From contig CABQHM010000016.1 of assembly GCA_902464015.1 (NCBI GenBank), positions 1 to 58,542 of the forward strand: DNA of 58,542 nucleotides. The letters are read 5' to 3'. Source of the stretch: an uncultured Coriobacteriales bacterium (lineage in GTDB: Bacteria; Actinomycetota; Coriobacteriia; Coriobacteriales; UMGS124). The notes under the pieces were generated by a model. The model made no database searches, was not told where the DNA came from, and saw nothing but the letters and a program-made list of their open reading frames with translations. Below, piece after piece: positions 15,677-24,816 of this stretch; positions within the stretch are counted from its first letter, which is position 1; each line of letters begins with the position of its first letter. A program made the translations under genes and the position numbers.

Positions 15677-15957
15677 AGCTGCCGGACTACCCGGTGCCTT
15701 CGGACGGCGAGCCGCACGAGCGCTACGAGGTCGCGACGAGCTGGGACGTCATCGTAGCGACCTACGCGCGGCTCAGCCTCCCGCAGGTCGACGCGCTGGG
15801 GCTGGCCGACTGGCTGCTCCTGCGGCGAGACGCCTTCATCGAGCGCCTGCGCACCACCGCTCGCGGCTCCGAGTGGCTCGACAACGCATGGAGGCTGTCC
15901 CAGGTCGACATGGACTCGGCGGGGCTTCGCAGCGAGTTCGGCAGCTCAAACGGATGA
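15670..15957 (+). CDS. Tail chaperone T-extension (made by -1 frameshift)
   Basis: The -1 frame continuation of the tail chaperone, about 95 residues. It has no convincing start codon or ribosome site of its own, which supports synthesis only as a fusion. It contains a Trp-Asp-Val-Ile segment and a Leu-Leu-Arg-Arg-Asp helix. In the family, this domain contacts the tail tube subunit while the shared N-part binds the tape measure. Confidence 0.8.
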   Translation, partial: SVELPDYPVPSDGEPHERYEVATSWDVIVATYARLSLPQVDALGLADWLLLRRDAFIERLRTTARGSEWLDNAWRLSQVDMDSAGLRSEFGSSNG

Positions 15958-16004
15958 CAGACGGGTATAATGGAGGCAGACGGAAACGATGAAAGGGGAG
16001 CGCG

Positions 16005-16154
16005 ATGACGCCGAGCGAATGGGCCGATTACATCAAGTCGAAGCCGCTGACTCCGAAGCAGCTGAGGCGAGCGACCTTTCTTCGTCTCGCATTCTGGCTT
16101 CTCCTCTTCCTCCTCTTCGTGATACTGCCAGTAATCAGCATATTCTTGTCATAG
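16005..16154 (+). CDS. 49-residue single-helix membrane protein (moron-like)
   Basis: A short gene between chaperone and tape measure: a polar, basic N-terminus (Lys-Ser-Lys-Pro-Leu-Thr-Pro-Lys) and one very hydrophobic helix (about residues 28-48). ATG 16005 follows GAAAGGGGAG. A TATAAT at 15965-15970 lies upstream and a strong terminator follows at once, so it may be its own transcription unit. HK97 carries a membrane superinfection-exclusion protein (gp15) as a moron among its tail genes; a similar role is possible here. Confidence 0.62.
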   Translation: MTPSEWADYIKSKPLTPKQLRRATFLRLAFWLLLFLLFVILPVISIFLS

Positions 16155-16159
16155 TGTTA

Positions 16160-16196
16160 GGAAAGGGCCCCTTGTCAGAGGGGCCCTTTCCCTTTT
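16160..16196 (+). terminator. Strong terminator inside tail operon
   Basis: A perfect 12-bp stem (16160-16171 with 16180-16191) and an eight-base loop, followed by CTTTT. It would end the short membrane-protein transcript and reduce read-through into the tape measure gene. Confidence 0.88.
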
Positions 16197-16225
16197 CAGA
16201 ACGCACAACAGCATAGGGGGAGCCC

Positions 16226-19200
16226 ATGGCGGCGAACACACTCAAGGGCATCACCGTCAAGGTCGGCGGCGACGTCACGGATTTGGCCTCTGCGCTCGCC
16301 GCCATGGGCGACAGGTCGCGCGAGCTTGGCACCGAGCTCTCTTCCGTGGAGAGGGCACTCAAGTTCAACCCCGACAGCATGGAGCTGCTTGAGCAGAAGG
16401 AGGTGTACGCCTCCCGACAGGCGCAGGTGCTGGAGGCAAGGCTCGAAGCAGTGCGCGAGGGCCTCGGCAAGGTGGAGCGGGGCTCTGACGCCTTCTACCG
16501 CCTGCAGCGCGAGGCGGTCACGAGCGAGAGCAAGCTCAAGGCGATGCAGGCCAAGGCCGCCGATGCGGCGCAAGCCCTTGCGGAGCTGGAATCCGGCGGC
16601 AGCAGGGCGGCCGACGGCTTGGCGAAGGCATGCAGCGCGGCAGATGGTTTCGGTGAGTCGCTTGAACAGGTCAAGAACGGCGCAGCGTTCTCCCTGGGCG
16701 AAGACCTCCTCGATGCGGCCAAGGATCTTGCCAGCGCGTCCTTCGAGCTATCCCAGTCATGGGGCACCGCAGACGCGAAGATGAGGGCCGCGACCGGCAG
16801 CGCGTCCGACTACGCGCAGGTCGTGTCCGACGTGGCGCGGGACCTCTACGCCGACGGCTGGGGAGACTCCGTCGACCAGCTCACGGACTCCGTGCTTAAG
16901 GCCCGCGAGGTGCTCGGCGAGCTTTCCGACACCGACCTCTCGACAGTCACGGAATCGGCGCTCACCTGGGAGCGCGTGTTCGGCTCCGACGTCACCGAGA
17001 GCCTGCGCGGCGTCAACGTCCTCATGGACAAGTTCGGCCTTTCGGCGTCGCAGGCGTGCGACCTCATGACGGCCGGCATGCAGCGCGGCCTCGACTACAC
17101 CGACGAGCTCGGCGACAACCTCTCGGAGTACGCTGGCCGCTGGGCGGAGAGCGGCACGTCCGCAACGCAGTACTTCAGCCTGCTGCAGGCCGGCGTTGAC
17201 GCCGGCGCCTACAGCCTCGACAAGGTCGGCGACTACCTCAACGAGTTCCTCACCTCCCTCTCCGACGGCCGCATGGAGGCTGGAATCGGGGGGTTCTCAC
17301 AGCAGACCCAGGCACTGTGGGAGAGCTACAAGGCAGGCGGCGCCACCGCCCAGCAGATGCTCAACGCGGTCGTCGGGGAGCTTCGCGACTGCGGCAGCGA
17401 GACCGAGTCTCTCACGAAGGCGAGCGACCTTTGGAGCAGCCTGGGCGAGGACAACGCCCTTGGCGTCATCACGGCGCTGGCCGACGTGCAGGACTCCTAC
17501 GGCGACACGGCGGGGGCGGCTGAGGACGCGGCCCAGGCGATGGAGGAGAGCTCCGAGCAGACGTTTGAAAGCTTCAAGCGGCAGGCAATGTCCGTTGTGG
17601 AGCCGCTTGCGGGGGTCGTGCTCGACACGCTTACGACGGTGCTCTCAGCGGTGCAGCCGGCCGTTGAGACGTTCAATGGCCTTGACGAGACTACAAAAAA
17701 GACCGCTCTGTCCGTCGTGGCCATGGCTGCATTGTTCCCGAAGGCGTCATCGGCCGTGCAGGCAGGCCGCGAGCAGGTGATCGCGCTCAGGTCTGCCATG
17801 GCCGAGGCCCGCCTCGCAGCCGATGGACTGACTGCGTCCGAGAAGGTCGCAGGGGCTTCGGCGAAGACCATGGGCGCACAGGCAAAAGCATCGGCGACCG
17901 GCATTGGCACGGCCACAAGGGCGGCCAAGGGCCTCAAAACGGCTCTTTCCGGTATCGGCGCCGGCCTTGCGCTCGGCGTCGCCCTCATGTTCATTGAGTC
18001 TATCGGCAACGCGCTTGAGGACGATGCAAAGAAAGCGGAGGAAGCGAAGAAACGCACAGACGACCTCGCCACTGTCGCTGGCGGCGTATCTGAGGCGCTC
18101 AACAAGGTCGACTCGTCCAGCCTCGCCGCAGCCGCCGACGCGGCCGACGGGGCCTCGTCTTCAATGGCTGCGGCGTCCACAACTGCGGACGGGCTTTCTG
18201 AGCGCATTGCATCCGTATCGCAGGCCGCGCAAGGGGCTTTGGCGACGACTGCAGAGGGCATACGAGCCGCCGCCGACGGAATCGCTGGCCTCGATGCAAA
18301 GGCATCGCAGACACAGGGCTTCGTCGACACCATCGAGCGCCTGCGCGACACCGAGGGACTGACGGAAGAGCAGCAGCGCGAACTCTCCGACGCCGTGGAA
18401 GGCTTCAACACCGTCACCGGCGCAAGCATATCGGTCGTCGACGCGCACAATGGCGTGCTTGACGCCAATGCGGACAGCATCAATGCGATTTGTGACGCCT
18501 ATGTGCGCGAAGCGCAGTGCGCCTACTACGCCGATGAGCTTGCGAGCCTCTACGACCAGCAAGCCGAGCAAATTGGCGTCGTAGAGGAGGCAACGAACGC
18601 CCTCGCAGACTCGATACTCGCGTACTGGCAGTCTGCGTTCGGCGACGAGGCCGTCGACAGGGTCGCCTCCTCCCTCGGCAAGACGCGCGAGGAACTCGCG
18701 CAGACCGCCGCCCAAAGCCAGCTGACGTTTGACTCGCTGACGGGTAGCATCGTTGGATACACGACCGTCGGCGTGCAGTCCATGACGAACGCCAGCGACG
18801 GAGCAGCCGCCGCCATGGGAGCCGCGTGGGACGCGGCGGCCGAGGCGCAGACCGCCCTTGACGGCACGAACAGCGCCATATCCGACCTCAACGGCCGCAT
18901 GGAGGAGGCTGCTGGAACTACTGGCGATGCTGGCCAATCACTCGACGAGCTGACCGGTAACGCCAACGAAGCCGCCGAGGCCGTCACTGCCCTCACGGAC
19001 GCCTCAGAAGCCTCCGTGCAGGGCCTGCGCGCATCGGCCGACACGGTCGAGGAGGCCGTCGCCTTGCTGGACGGCCTTGCGGACGGGTCGCGTGACGCAG
19101 GGGACGCCATCGAGGACGCCTTCAGGGGAGCCATGGGCGACGGCAAGACCGTCACCGAGCTCACCAAGGAGGTGAACTCGGCGCTCAAGGAAGCCGGCGT

Positions 19201-20839
19201 CATCACCGACGACCTCACCGCGCGCGAGGTGCTCCTTGGCTACGCGACCGGCAAGACGGGCGACGAGATGGTGGCCTACGCCCGCGACATCCAGGCCGCA
19301 AAGGACGCGCAGTCCGAGCAGGAGAAGGCCGCCGAGGAGGCCAGGAAGGCCGTCGAGGAGTTTCGCAAGAGCGTCTCCGACCTCGTGGAGGACACGCCCG
19401 GACTCGCCAAGGCGCTGGCCCAGGCGGGCATGGACGCCGGGTCCTTCGCCGACATGCTCGCTGGCGCCGGTGTGAGCGTCGAGGACTTCAAGGCCACCTA
19501 CGAGTCACTCGGCGACGTGGCGAACCCGCTGCAGGCCATCGAGCAGGAGACTGGCGTCTACACCTGGCAGATGGCCCAGAACCTGCAGACGAACATGGAC
19601 GCGGCGAACCAGTGGGCCGACGGCATGACTGAGCTGTACTCGCGGTGCACCAACGACAACGAACTGGCGTTCGCGCAGTACGTAGAGTCCATGGGGTCTG
19701 ACAACCTGGAGTTCCTCAACTACCTGCTCTACGACGCGGACGTCTCTTTCTCAGAGCTCGCCGACCTGTACGCACAGGGCGGGCAGACGCAGGCCGATGC
19801 CGCGCTGCGCGTACAAAAGGCGGCCATCGACGCGATGATCGCCAACGGCGACGCCTACTACAACGAGGCCGGCGAGGTCGTCGACAAGGCGGGCAACGTC
19901 ATCGTGGACAGCGCCGGGAACGTGGCCCAGCAGGCGACCGACGCAATGGCCCAGGGCATCGAGGAAGGGTCTTCGACCGCCGCGACCAGCGCCGAGCTCC
20001 TCGGCGACGCCACCGTGGACGGGCTGATGGAGCTGCCCTCGGAGATGCAGGCGCGCGGCGAGGCGGCCGGCGGCTACCTCGGTATCGGCTTCGGCTCGGA
20101 CGCCGCCCGCGCCTACATGGCCCAGGGGGCTGCGTCCCTCGCGAATGCCGCGCGCGACTCGGCCATCGAGCTTGGCAGCGAGATGCAGGCTCGCGGAGAG
20201 TACGCCGGCGGCATGTTCGCCCAGGGCATCGCAGACGCCGGTGTATCCGGCGACGCTCTGGCGCAGGCCGTTGCCGAGTCGCTCTCAGCGTTCGCCGACA
20301 ACATGGCGACCGCCGGCGCCGCAGCGGCCATTGCCTTCGCCGACTCCCTTCTGGAGGGCTACACCGTGGCCTGGCAGAACGGGCAGGCCCTCGCGCAGGC
20401 CGCCGAGGGCGGGGCAGGCCCCGGCGCCTCGTCGATGGAGTCGCTCGGCAAGGGCGCTGGCAAGGCGTACGGACAGGCCGTTGCCACGTCGTCCAATCTC
20501 TCGATCTGCTCGACAAGCGCCAAGCACCTGCTCGACGCCCTGTACGGTGGCCTCGCAGACGGCATGACAGGAGCCATCGACCGAGGGCAGGCGCACGGCG
20601 GTTCGTATGCGGCCGGTATCCTATACGGCTACACGGCGGCGTACACGAACGCGCAGTCGCTCGTCACGGGCGCCCTTGAGGCGATGTCGGGCTACGACTC
20701 GCAGGCGCAGGCCGCAGGCGAGAGCTTCGGCGAGGCATGGGCACGCGGCGCGTCCTCTGCGCTCGCCGTGGCCGTGTCGAACATCAGAGCGAACATCTCG
20801 ACGGCGGTGTCTAACCTGTACACAGTGGGAAGGACGTGA
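16226..20839 (+). CDS. Tail tape measure protein
   Basis: A 1537-residue protein whose length sets tail length. Extended Ala/Glu-rich helices dominate; residues 20-110 are a typical tape-measure N-terminus with repeated Leu-Glu-x-Lys heptads, and a hydrophobic segment (about 575-600, Gly-Ala-Gly-Leu-Ala-Leu-Gly-Val-Ala-Leu) may enter the host membrane during DNA injection. It is by far the longest gene and follows the chaperone pair. Starts at ATG behind AGGGGGA. Confidence 0.95.
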   Translation: MAANTLKGITVKVGGDVTDLASALAAMGDRSRELGTELSSVERALKFNPDSMELLEQKEVYASRQAQVLEARLEAVREGLGKVERGSDAFYRLQREAVTSESKLKAMQAKAADAAQALAELESGGSRAADGLAKACSAADGFGESLEQVKNGAAFSLGEDLLDAAKDLASASFELSQSWGTADAKMRAATGSASDYAQVVSDVARDLYADGWGDSVDQLTDSVLKAREVLGELSDTDLSTVTESALTWERVFGSDVTESLRGVNVLMDKFGLSASQACDLMTAGMQRGLDYTDELGDNLSEYAGRWAESGTSATQYFSLLQAGVDAGAYSLDKVGDYLNEFLTSLSDGRMEAGIGGFSQQTQALWESYKAGGATAQQMLNAVVGELRDCGSETESLTKASDLWSSLGEDNALGVITALADVQDSYGDTAGAAEDAAQAMEESSEQTFESFKRQAMSVVEPLAGVVLDTLTTVLSAVQPAVETFNGLDETTKKTALSVVAMAALFPKASSAVQAGREQVIALRSAMAEARLAADGLTASEKVAGASAKTMGAQAKASATGIGTATRAAKGLKTALSGIGAGLALGVALMFIESIGNALEDDAKKAEEAKKRTDDLATVAGGVSEALNKVDSSSLAAAADAADGASSSMAAASTTADGLSERIASVSQAAQGALATTAEGIRAAADGIAGLDAKASQTQGFVDTIERLRDTEGLTEEQQRELSDAVEGFNTVTGASISVVDAHNGVLDANADSINAICDAYVREAQCAYYADELASLYDQQAEQIGVVEEATNALADSILAYWQSAFGDEAVDRVASSLGKTREELAQTAAQSQLTFDSLTGSIVGYTTVGVQSMTNASDGAAAAMGAAWDAAAEAQTALDGTNSAISDLNGRMEEAAGTTGDAGQSLDELTGNANEAAEAVTALTDASEASVQGLRASADTVEEAVALLDGLADGSRDAGDAIEDAFRGAMGDGKTVTELTKEVNSALKEAGVITDDLTAREVLLGYATGKTGDEMVAYARDIQAAKDAQSEQEKAAEEARKAVEEFRKSVSDLVEDTPGLAKALAQAGMDAGSFADMLAGAGVSVEDFKATYESLGDVANPLQAIEQETGVYTWQMAQNLQTNMDAANQWADGMTELYSRCTNDNELAFAQYVESMGSDNLEFLNYLLYDADVSFSELADLYAQGGQTQADAALRVQKAAIDAMIANGDAYYNEAGEVVDKAGNVIVDSAGNVAQQATDAMAQGIEEGSSTAATSAELLGDATVDGLMELPSEMQARGEAAGGYLGIGFGSDAARAYMAQGAASLANAARDSAIELGSEMQARGEYAGGMFAQGIADAGVSGDALAQAVAESLSAFADNMATAGAAAAIAFADSLLEGYTVAWQNGQALAQAAEGGAGPGASSMESLGKGAGKAYGQAVATSSNLSICSTSAKHLLDALYGGLADGMTGAIDRGQAHGGSYAAGILYGYTAAYTNAQSLVTGALEAMSGYDSQAQAAGESFGEAWARGASSALAVAVSNIRANISTAVSNLYTVGRT

Positions 20840-20843
20840 TGGA

Positions 20844-22343
20844 ATGGCCGTGACCGGAATCGGCATCAGCGCATCCGAGAAGGACTCCTCGTCCTACGGT
20901 TCCCACGCGATACGCCCCGGCACGTCTACCGACGCGCTCTACATCAAGTGGCACACCTTGTACGCAGAAAGCCAGAAGTACGCCAACGTGGCCGTCGCCT
21001 GGCGCGCAGTCAAGAGGGGCGACGTGCCGGGCGGCGAGGGCTACGGCGACTGGGAGCGTAGCGAGGTGGACACCTCCCAGGTCGCCTGGTATTGGCGGCG
21101 CTTCCCGGTCTCCGAGCTGTGGCACTCCGAGGCAGACCTCGACGGCCCCGGGTACTGGTGGGCCGCGCCGCTCGACTTCACGAGCCAAGACGGCTCCACC
21201 GTCACGCACAAGAGCATCGCCGAGAGGCTCTTCGCCGGGGACTACAGCTTCGCTGGGCGTTCGTACGACGCCATAGAGATGCTCGTCAAAGTCCGCATGG
21301 AGTACGAGGAGGACGGGCAGACGGTGAGCGCGCCCCTCGCCCAGGCGACGCTCTACGTCGGGTACATCCCCGAGTACCACGCCACCGGTGCCCGCGTCAC
21401 CAAGGAGGGCCTCGTCGTCGCATACACGTCGCCCGGGTGGGAGCGCTCCTCCGACAGGTGGTGCGCCGACGTCGGGGTCTCCTCCAGCGGCGGCAAGGTC
21501 GTCGCGGCCGGCACGTGGGGCGGGCTGCGAAGGCACGGCGAGCTGCTTGTGCCGAGCTCACAGATGCTGCGCGACCCATACGGCGAGGAGCTGTCCGGTA
21601 CGGTGCGCTTCAACGCGACGTGGAGGCCATCCGGCATGCCCTTCGCCTCGATGTCGCTCGCCGGGATCGTGCCGGCCGACACGCGAACGGCGAACACACC
21701 GACGCTGCGCGCCACCGCGATGCCCGACGGAACGGTGCTCGTTGACGTCGGGGACTCCGGCGACAGGGGCGTGCCGCTCGCGAAGGCCACCGTGCGCCTC
21801 GTGGGCGGTGCCTACAAGGACCTCGACGAGGCCGAGGTAGACGTGCCGGGGCAGCATGTGTTCAGATTCCCGCCTCTTGGCGTGCAGACCTCATGGGAGG
21901 CCGTGGGTGTGTCGGGGTCGGGGGCGGTGTCGAAGCCGGCCCGCGCTACCTGCCGTACCTCCAACGCCCGGCAGGTGACGACCTACGAGTGCCTCGACGG
22001 CTCCGCAAAGGTGCGCGCACGCTACGACTTCACCCCCAAATGGACGGGCGAGCAGGAAAGCGAGCTCGTCAAGCTCGCCGGTAGGGCCCGAGAGACGGCA
22101 GGGTACGGCGAGGGCGGCTCCTTGCGCCGTGACGCGACGTTCACCGCGTTCACGCGGCCCGTGTGCGGCGTCGAGACGGTCGACGTCTCAGACCTTGACG
22201 CTCTCGCCTTCGCGGGCGGCGCGATGCTGCGTGGCCCGGGTGGGACGCGCGTGAAGCTCCACATAGAGTCGGTCGACTACGAGCGGCGCGACGAGGCGGC
22301 CTTCATATTGTCGGTCAGCGTGTCGGCAAAGGAGGTCTCATGA
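20844..22343 (+). CDS. Tail tip protein (distal-tail position)
   Basis: A 499-residue beta-rich protein starting four bases after the tape measure stop. Rich in Trp, Tyr and Ser with repeated beta-sandwich-like segments (about residues 160-340), it lies where siphoviruses encode the distal tail hub. Several upstream in-frame starts would lie within the tape measure gene and are less likely. The family is not recognised with certainty. Confidence 0.75.
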   Translation: MAVTGIGISASEKDSSSYGSHAIRPGTSTDALYIKWHTLYAESQKYANVAVAWRAVKRGDVPGGEGYGDWERSEVDTSQVAWYWRRFPVSELWHSEADLDGPGYWWAAPLDFTSQDGSTVTHKSIAERLFAGDYSFAGRSYDAIEMLVKVRMEYEEDGQTVSAPLAQATLYVGYIPEYHATGARVTKEGLVVAYTSPGWERSSDRWCADVGVSSSGGKVVAAGTWGGLRRHGELLVPSSQMLRDPYGEELSGTVRFNATWRPSGMPFASMSLAGIVPADTRTANTPTLRATAMPDGTVLVDVGDSGDRGVPLAKATVRLVGGAYKDLDEAEVDVPGQHVFRFPPLGVQTSWEAVGVSGSGAVSKPARATCRTSNARQVTTYECLDGSAKVRARYDFTPKWTGEQESELVKLAGRARETAGYGEGGSLRRDATFTAFTRPVCGVETVDVSDLDALAFAGGAMLRGPGGTRVKLHIESVDYERRDEAAFILSVSVSAKEVS

Positions 22344-23434
22344 CGTCGGACTGGGCGGCTTCCGGCCGCCGCGACACCTACGAGCTTTGGGCGGTGGATC
22401 CCTTCAGCCTCAAGGACATCTCGCGGGTTGAGTTCGAGCCGGCCCAGAGTTCGCTCACGTTCGCGAAGGACTCGGAGACGGGCGCCTCGGCGACGCTTCG
22501 CGTGTGGGCCGAATCGTGGAGCATGGCCAACTGCGACAGGCTCCTCAGGCTCAAGCACGTGGCCTGCGTGGGCGACACCGTGCGCGCCGAGACCGTCGGC
22601 ACGTACTTCGTGCGCGACCCGCCCGCGACGGAGCGCTTCGGGAGGTGGGCCCAAGACCTCGCATGCTACTCGACCCAGCTCCGCTACACCGAGGACGTGC
22701 TTGACGACGACCTCTACGTCGCGGCAGGCTCCAAGGTAATCCCGGTCGTCGCGAAGCTCGCCGAGGAGGTCGGCGGCACGGTGTCGGTCGGCCTGCGAGC
22801 CGCCGAGGGCGACACGGGCCTGCGGGCGGCGAAGCTCTTCAGGGTCGGCGAGTCGCGTTCCGAGACCATGCAGACGTTCCTCGCTCTCGTCGGCTGCCGT
22901 ATGTCGGCCGACGAGGACGGGCGCACCCTCATCGAGCGCGACCTCGCGGCATCGGAGATGGAGCCGTGCTATACGTTCGAGGTCGGCAAAGGGTGCGTGT
23001 GCGAGTCGCCCGCCGAGTGGGAGCAGGGCGGCTCGGGTGACTGGAAGAACCGCGTCGTCGCGTATTGGAGCCGCGACACATTGCCCGACCCCGACGACGG
23101 CATGGGGTACGCGTGCCGCGTCGTCGTAGACCTGGACAGGGGCCACCGGCACAGCTACGAGAACACGGGGCGGCGCGCGACGCAGCTGCTTGAGCTCACG
23201 GAGCCGTGCACGCAGGCGGAGCTCGCGGCCCGCGCGAGGAAGGCGCTGGCAAGCCTTGCGGACCATCCGCGATACGTCGTGCTGAGCCACGTGGGAGTCC
23301 CCGGCCTGAGGGTTGGCAGCGCGGTGACGCTGCGCAGGGCGACCGGGACGTGGAAGTGCGAGGTCGACCAGATGGAGGTCGACTCCCTCGGGCCGCTCAT
23401 GATGACGAGGACCAAGCTGAGAGTGTTGGAGTGA
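22340..23434 (+). CDS. Tail hub / Tal N-terminal-like protein
   Basis: A 364-residue protein overlapping the preceding stop. The early segment (Tyr-Glu-Leu-Trp-Ala-Val-Asp ... Phe-Ala-Lys-Asp-Ser-Glu-Thr-Gly-Ala-Ser-Ala-Thr-Leu) and the later Gly-x-x-Val-Thr-Leu-Arg repeat the plan of phage hub proteins of the gp27/Tal type that close the tail tube. Called mostly by position after the distal-tail gene. Confidence 0.7.
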   Translation: MTSDWAASGRRDTYELWAVDPFSLKDISRVEFEPAQSSLTFAKDSETGASATLRVWAESWSMANCDRLLRLKHVACVGDTVRAETVGTYFVRDPPATERFGRWAQDLACYSTQLRYTEDVLDDDLYVAAGSKVIPVVAKLAEEVGGTVSVGLRAAEGDTGLRAAKLFRVGESRSETMQTFLALVGCRMSADEDGRTLIERDLAASEMEPCYTFEVGKGCVCESPAEWEQGGSGDWKNRVVAYWSRDTLPDPDDGMGYACRVVVDLDRGHRHSYENTGRRATQLLELTEPCTQAELAARARKALASLADHPRYVVLSHVGVPGLRVGSAVTLRRATGTWKCEVDQMEVDSLGPLMMTRTKLRVLE

Positions 23435-23438
23435 TGAC

Positions 23439-24788
23439 ATGGGAACGTATTACGACGCAGCCCGCCTCCTCTTCGGCAGGGCCGGCCCCAACGCGGCCCT
23501 CAGCGGCCAGCAGGCCGCCGGCGCATCGGTGACATACGGCACGGCGCTCGCCGACTCAGAGGGGTCTGCGGGCGCATATTCCGTCGCCGCGCACCTCGAC
23601 AGCTCGGCGGCTGACACCTCCGTCACGCTGTCGGTCGACGCGCCCGTGAGCAAGGGAGACCGGCTCAAGGTGGTGACCCAGGGCGGCCGCACCTCCGCGG
23701 TCTCCCTTGGGACGATGGCGCGGCAGCAGGTCGCCGACCGAGACGCGGCCGCAAAGGCCAAGGAGACCATCGACAAGCTCAAGGAGCAGGCAGACAAGTT
23801 CAAAGAGACCGCCGACACCATCGTCTACGACAGGGACCTCACCGACGCGCTTGAGGAGTTCTCCCGCACGCTCTCTGCGACATACACCTCAGCAGAGCAG
23901 CTCAACGAGCGCCTCAAGGAGTACTCGACGATTTCGCAGACCTCAGACGCCATCAAGGCGACGGTGACGAGCGAGTACGTCAAGGGCCTCGTCGAGGGCG
24001 AGTACGAGACGCCCGATAGTGTCAACGAGAAGCTCACCAGGTACTCCACCATCAACCAGACGGCTGACGCGATCACGTCCGCCGTGAGCGCTGAGGCCAC
24101 CAAGGCCGCCGACACCTATTCGACAAAGACAGAGGTGAAGCAGACGGCGGAAGACTTGACGGTAAAGATCGAGGCCAAAGTCGACTCGCAGGGTGCCATC
24201 GACGCCCTGTCGACCATCATCAAGGCCACGACGCGGGGCATCGAAGTCGGAAAGGTCGACGAGAACGGTGAGTACACCACGCCGTACGGCGTCATGTCCT
24301 CAGACGGCTCCTTCAAGATCATGTCTAAGGACGGGTTGCCCATGTTCAACGCCGCGTCGGACAGGACGTGCAAGCGTGAGCACAGGTGGTCGCCGATGGC
24401 ACCGTCTGACAGCTCCTTCATCGACGAGCCGACCCTTGCGCTGCTTGGCGTCGAGCTGCTGATGAGCTCGCCTGGCGGGGTGTCTTCGGGCACGGTGAAA
24501 CTTAACCTCGGCGGATACTCGGCATCCGACTACATGTTTTTCGAGTTCGTGTACACCGACGGCGCGCGCTCGTACTCGCAGCGCCTCTACCAGCCAGCGC
24601 TCAACGCATCGACCTCGCTGTCCCGCACGGTGTCCGACGGTGAGTCGCTGTACGTGGCGAGCGTCTCGGTCAAGGTCGGCACCGGCGGCATCACACTGTC
24701 GAACAACGTGCAGCTGTACATCTCCCCGACAGGCACAACGACGTCAGAGGGCAAGCTCAGGCTCACGAAGGTGCTCGGCTGGGCCTAG
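23439..24788 (+). CDS. Baseplate/fibre-base protein with coiled coil
   Basis: A 449-residue protein. After a 75-residue beta-rich start, residues 85-260 form a long charged coiled coil (Lys-Ala-Lys-Glu-Thr-Ile-Asp-Lys-Leu-Lys...) containing three similar Tyr-Ser-Thr-Ile/Lys segments; the C-terminal 150 residues look like a jelly-roll. This is the structure of fibre-base or tail-spike proteins that trimerise. No catalytic motif seen. Confidence 0.7.
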   Translation: MGTYYDAARLLFGRAGPNAALSGQQAAGASVTYGTALADSEGSAGAYSVAAHLDSSAADTSVTLSVDAPVSKGDRLKVVTQGGRTSAVSLGTMARQQVADRDAAAKAKETIDKLKEQADKFKETADTIVYDRDLTDALEEFSRTLSATYTSAEQLNERLKEYSTISQTSDAIKATVTSEYVKGLVEGEYETPDSVNEKLTRYSTINQTADAITSAVSAEATKAADTYSTKTEVKQTAEDLTVKIEAKVDSQGAIDALSTIIKATTRGIEVGKVDENGEYTTPYGVMSSDGSFKIMSKDGLPMFNAASDRTCKREHRWSPMAPSDSSFIDEPTLALLGVELLMSSPGGVSSGTVKLNLGGYSASDYMFFEFVYTDGARSYSQRLYQPALNASTSLSRTVSDGESLYVASVSVKVGTGGITLSNNVQLYISPTGTTTSEGKLRLTKVLGWA

Positions 24789-24816
24789 GACGGCAGAAGA
24801 AAGAAAGGGGGCACCC

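Noticed and set aside
15989..16216. 75-codon frame overlapping the small membrane protein
   Set aside because: It runs through the terminator hairpin and lacks a hydrophobic or family pattern; the 49-codon frame with its own ribosome site is more convincing.
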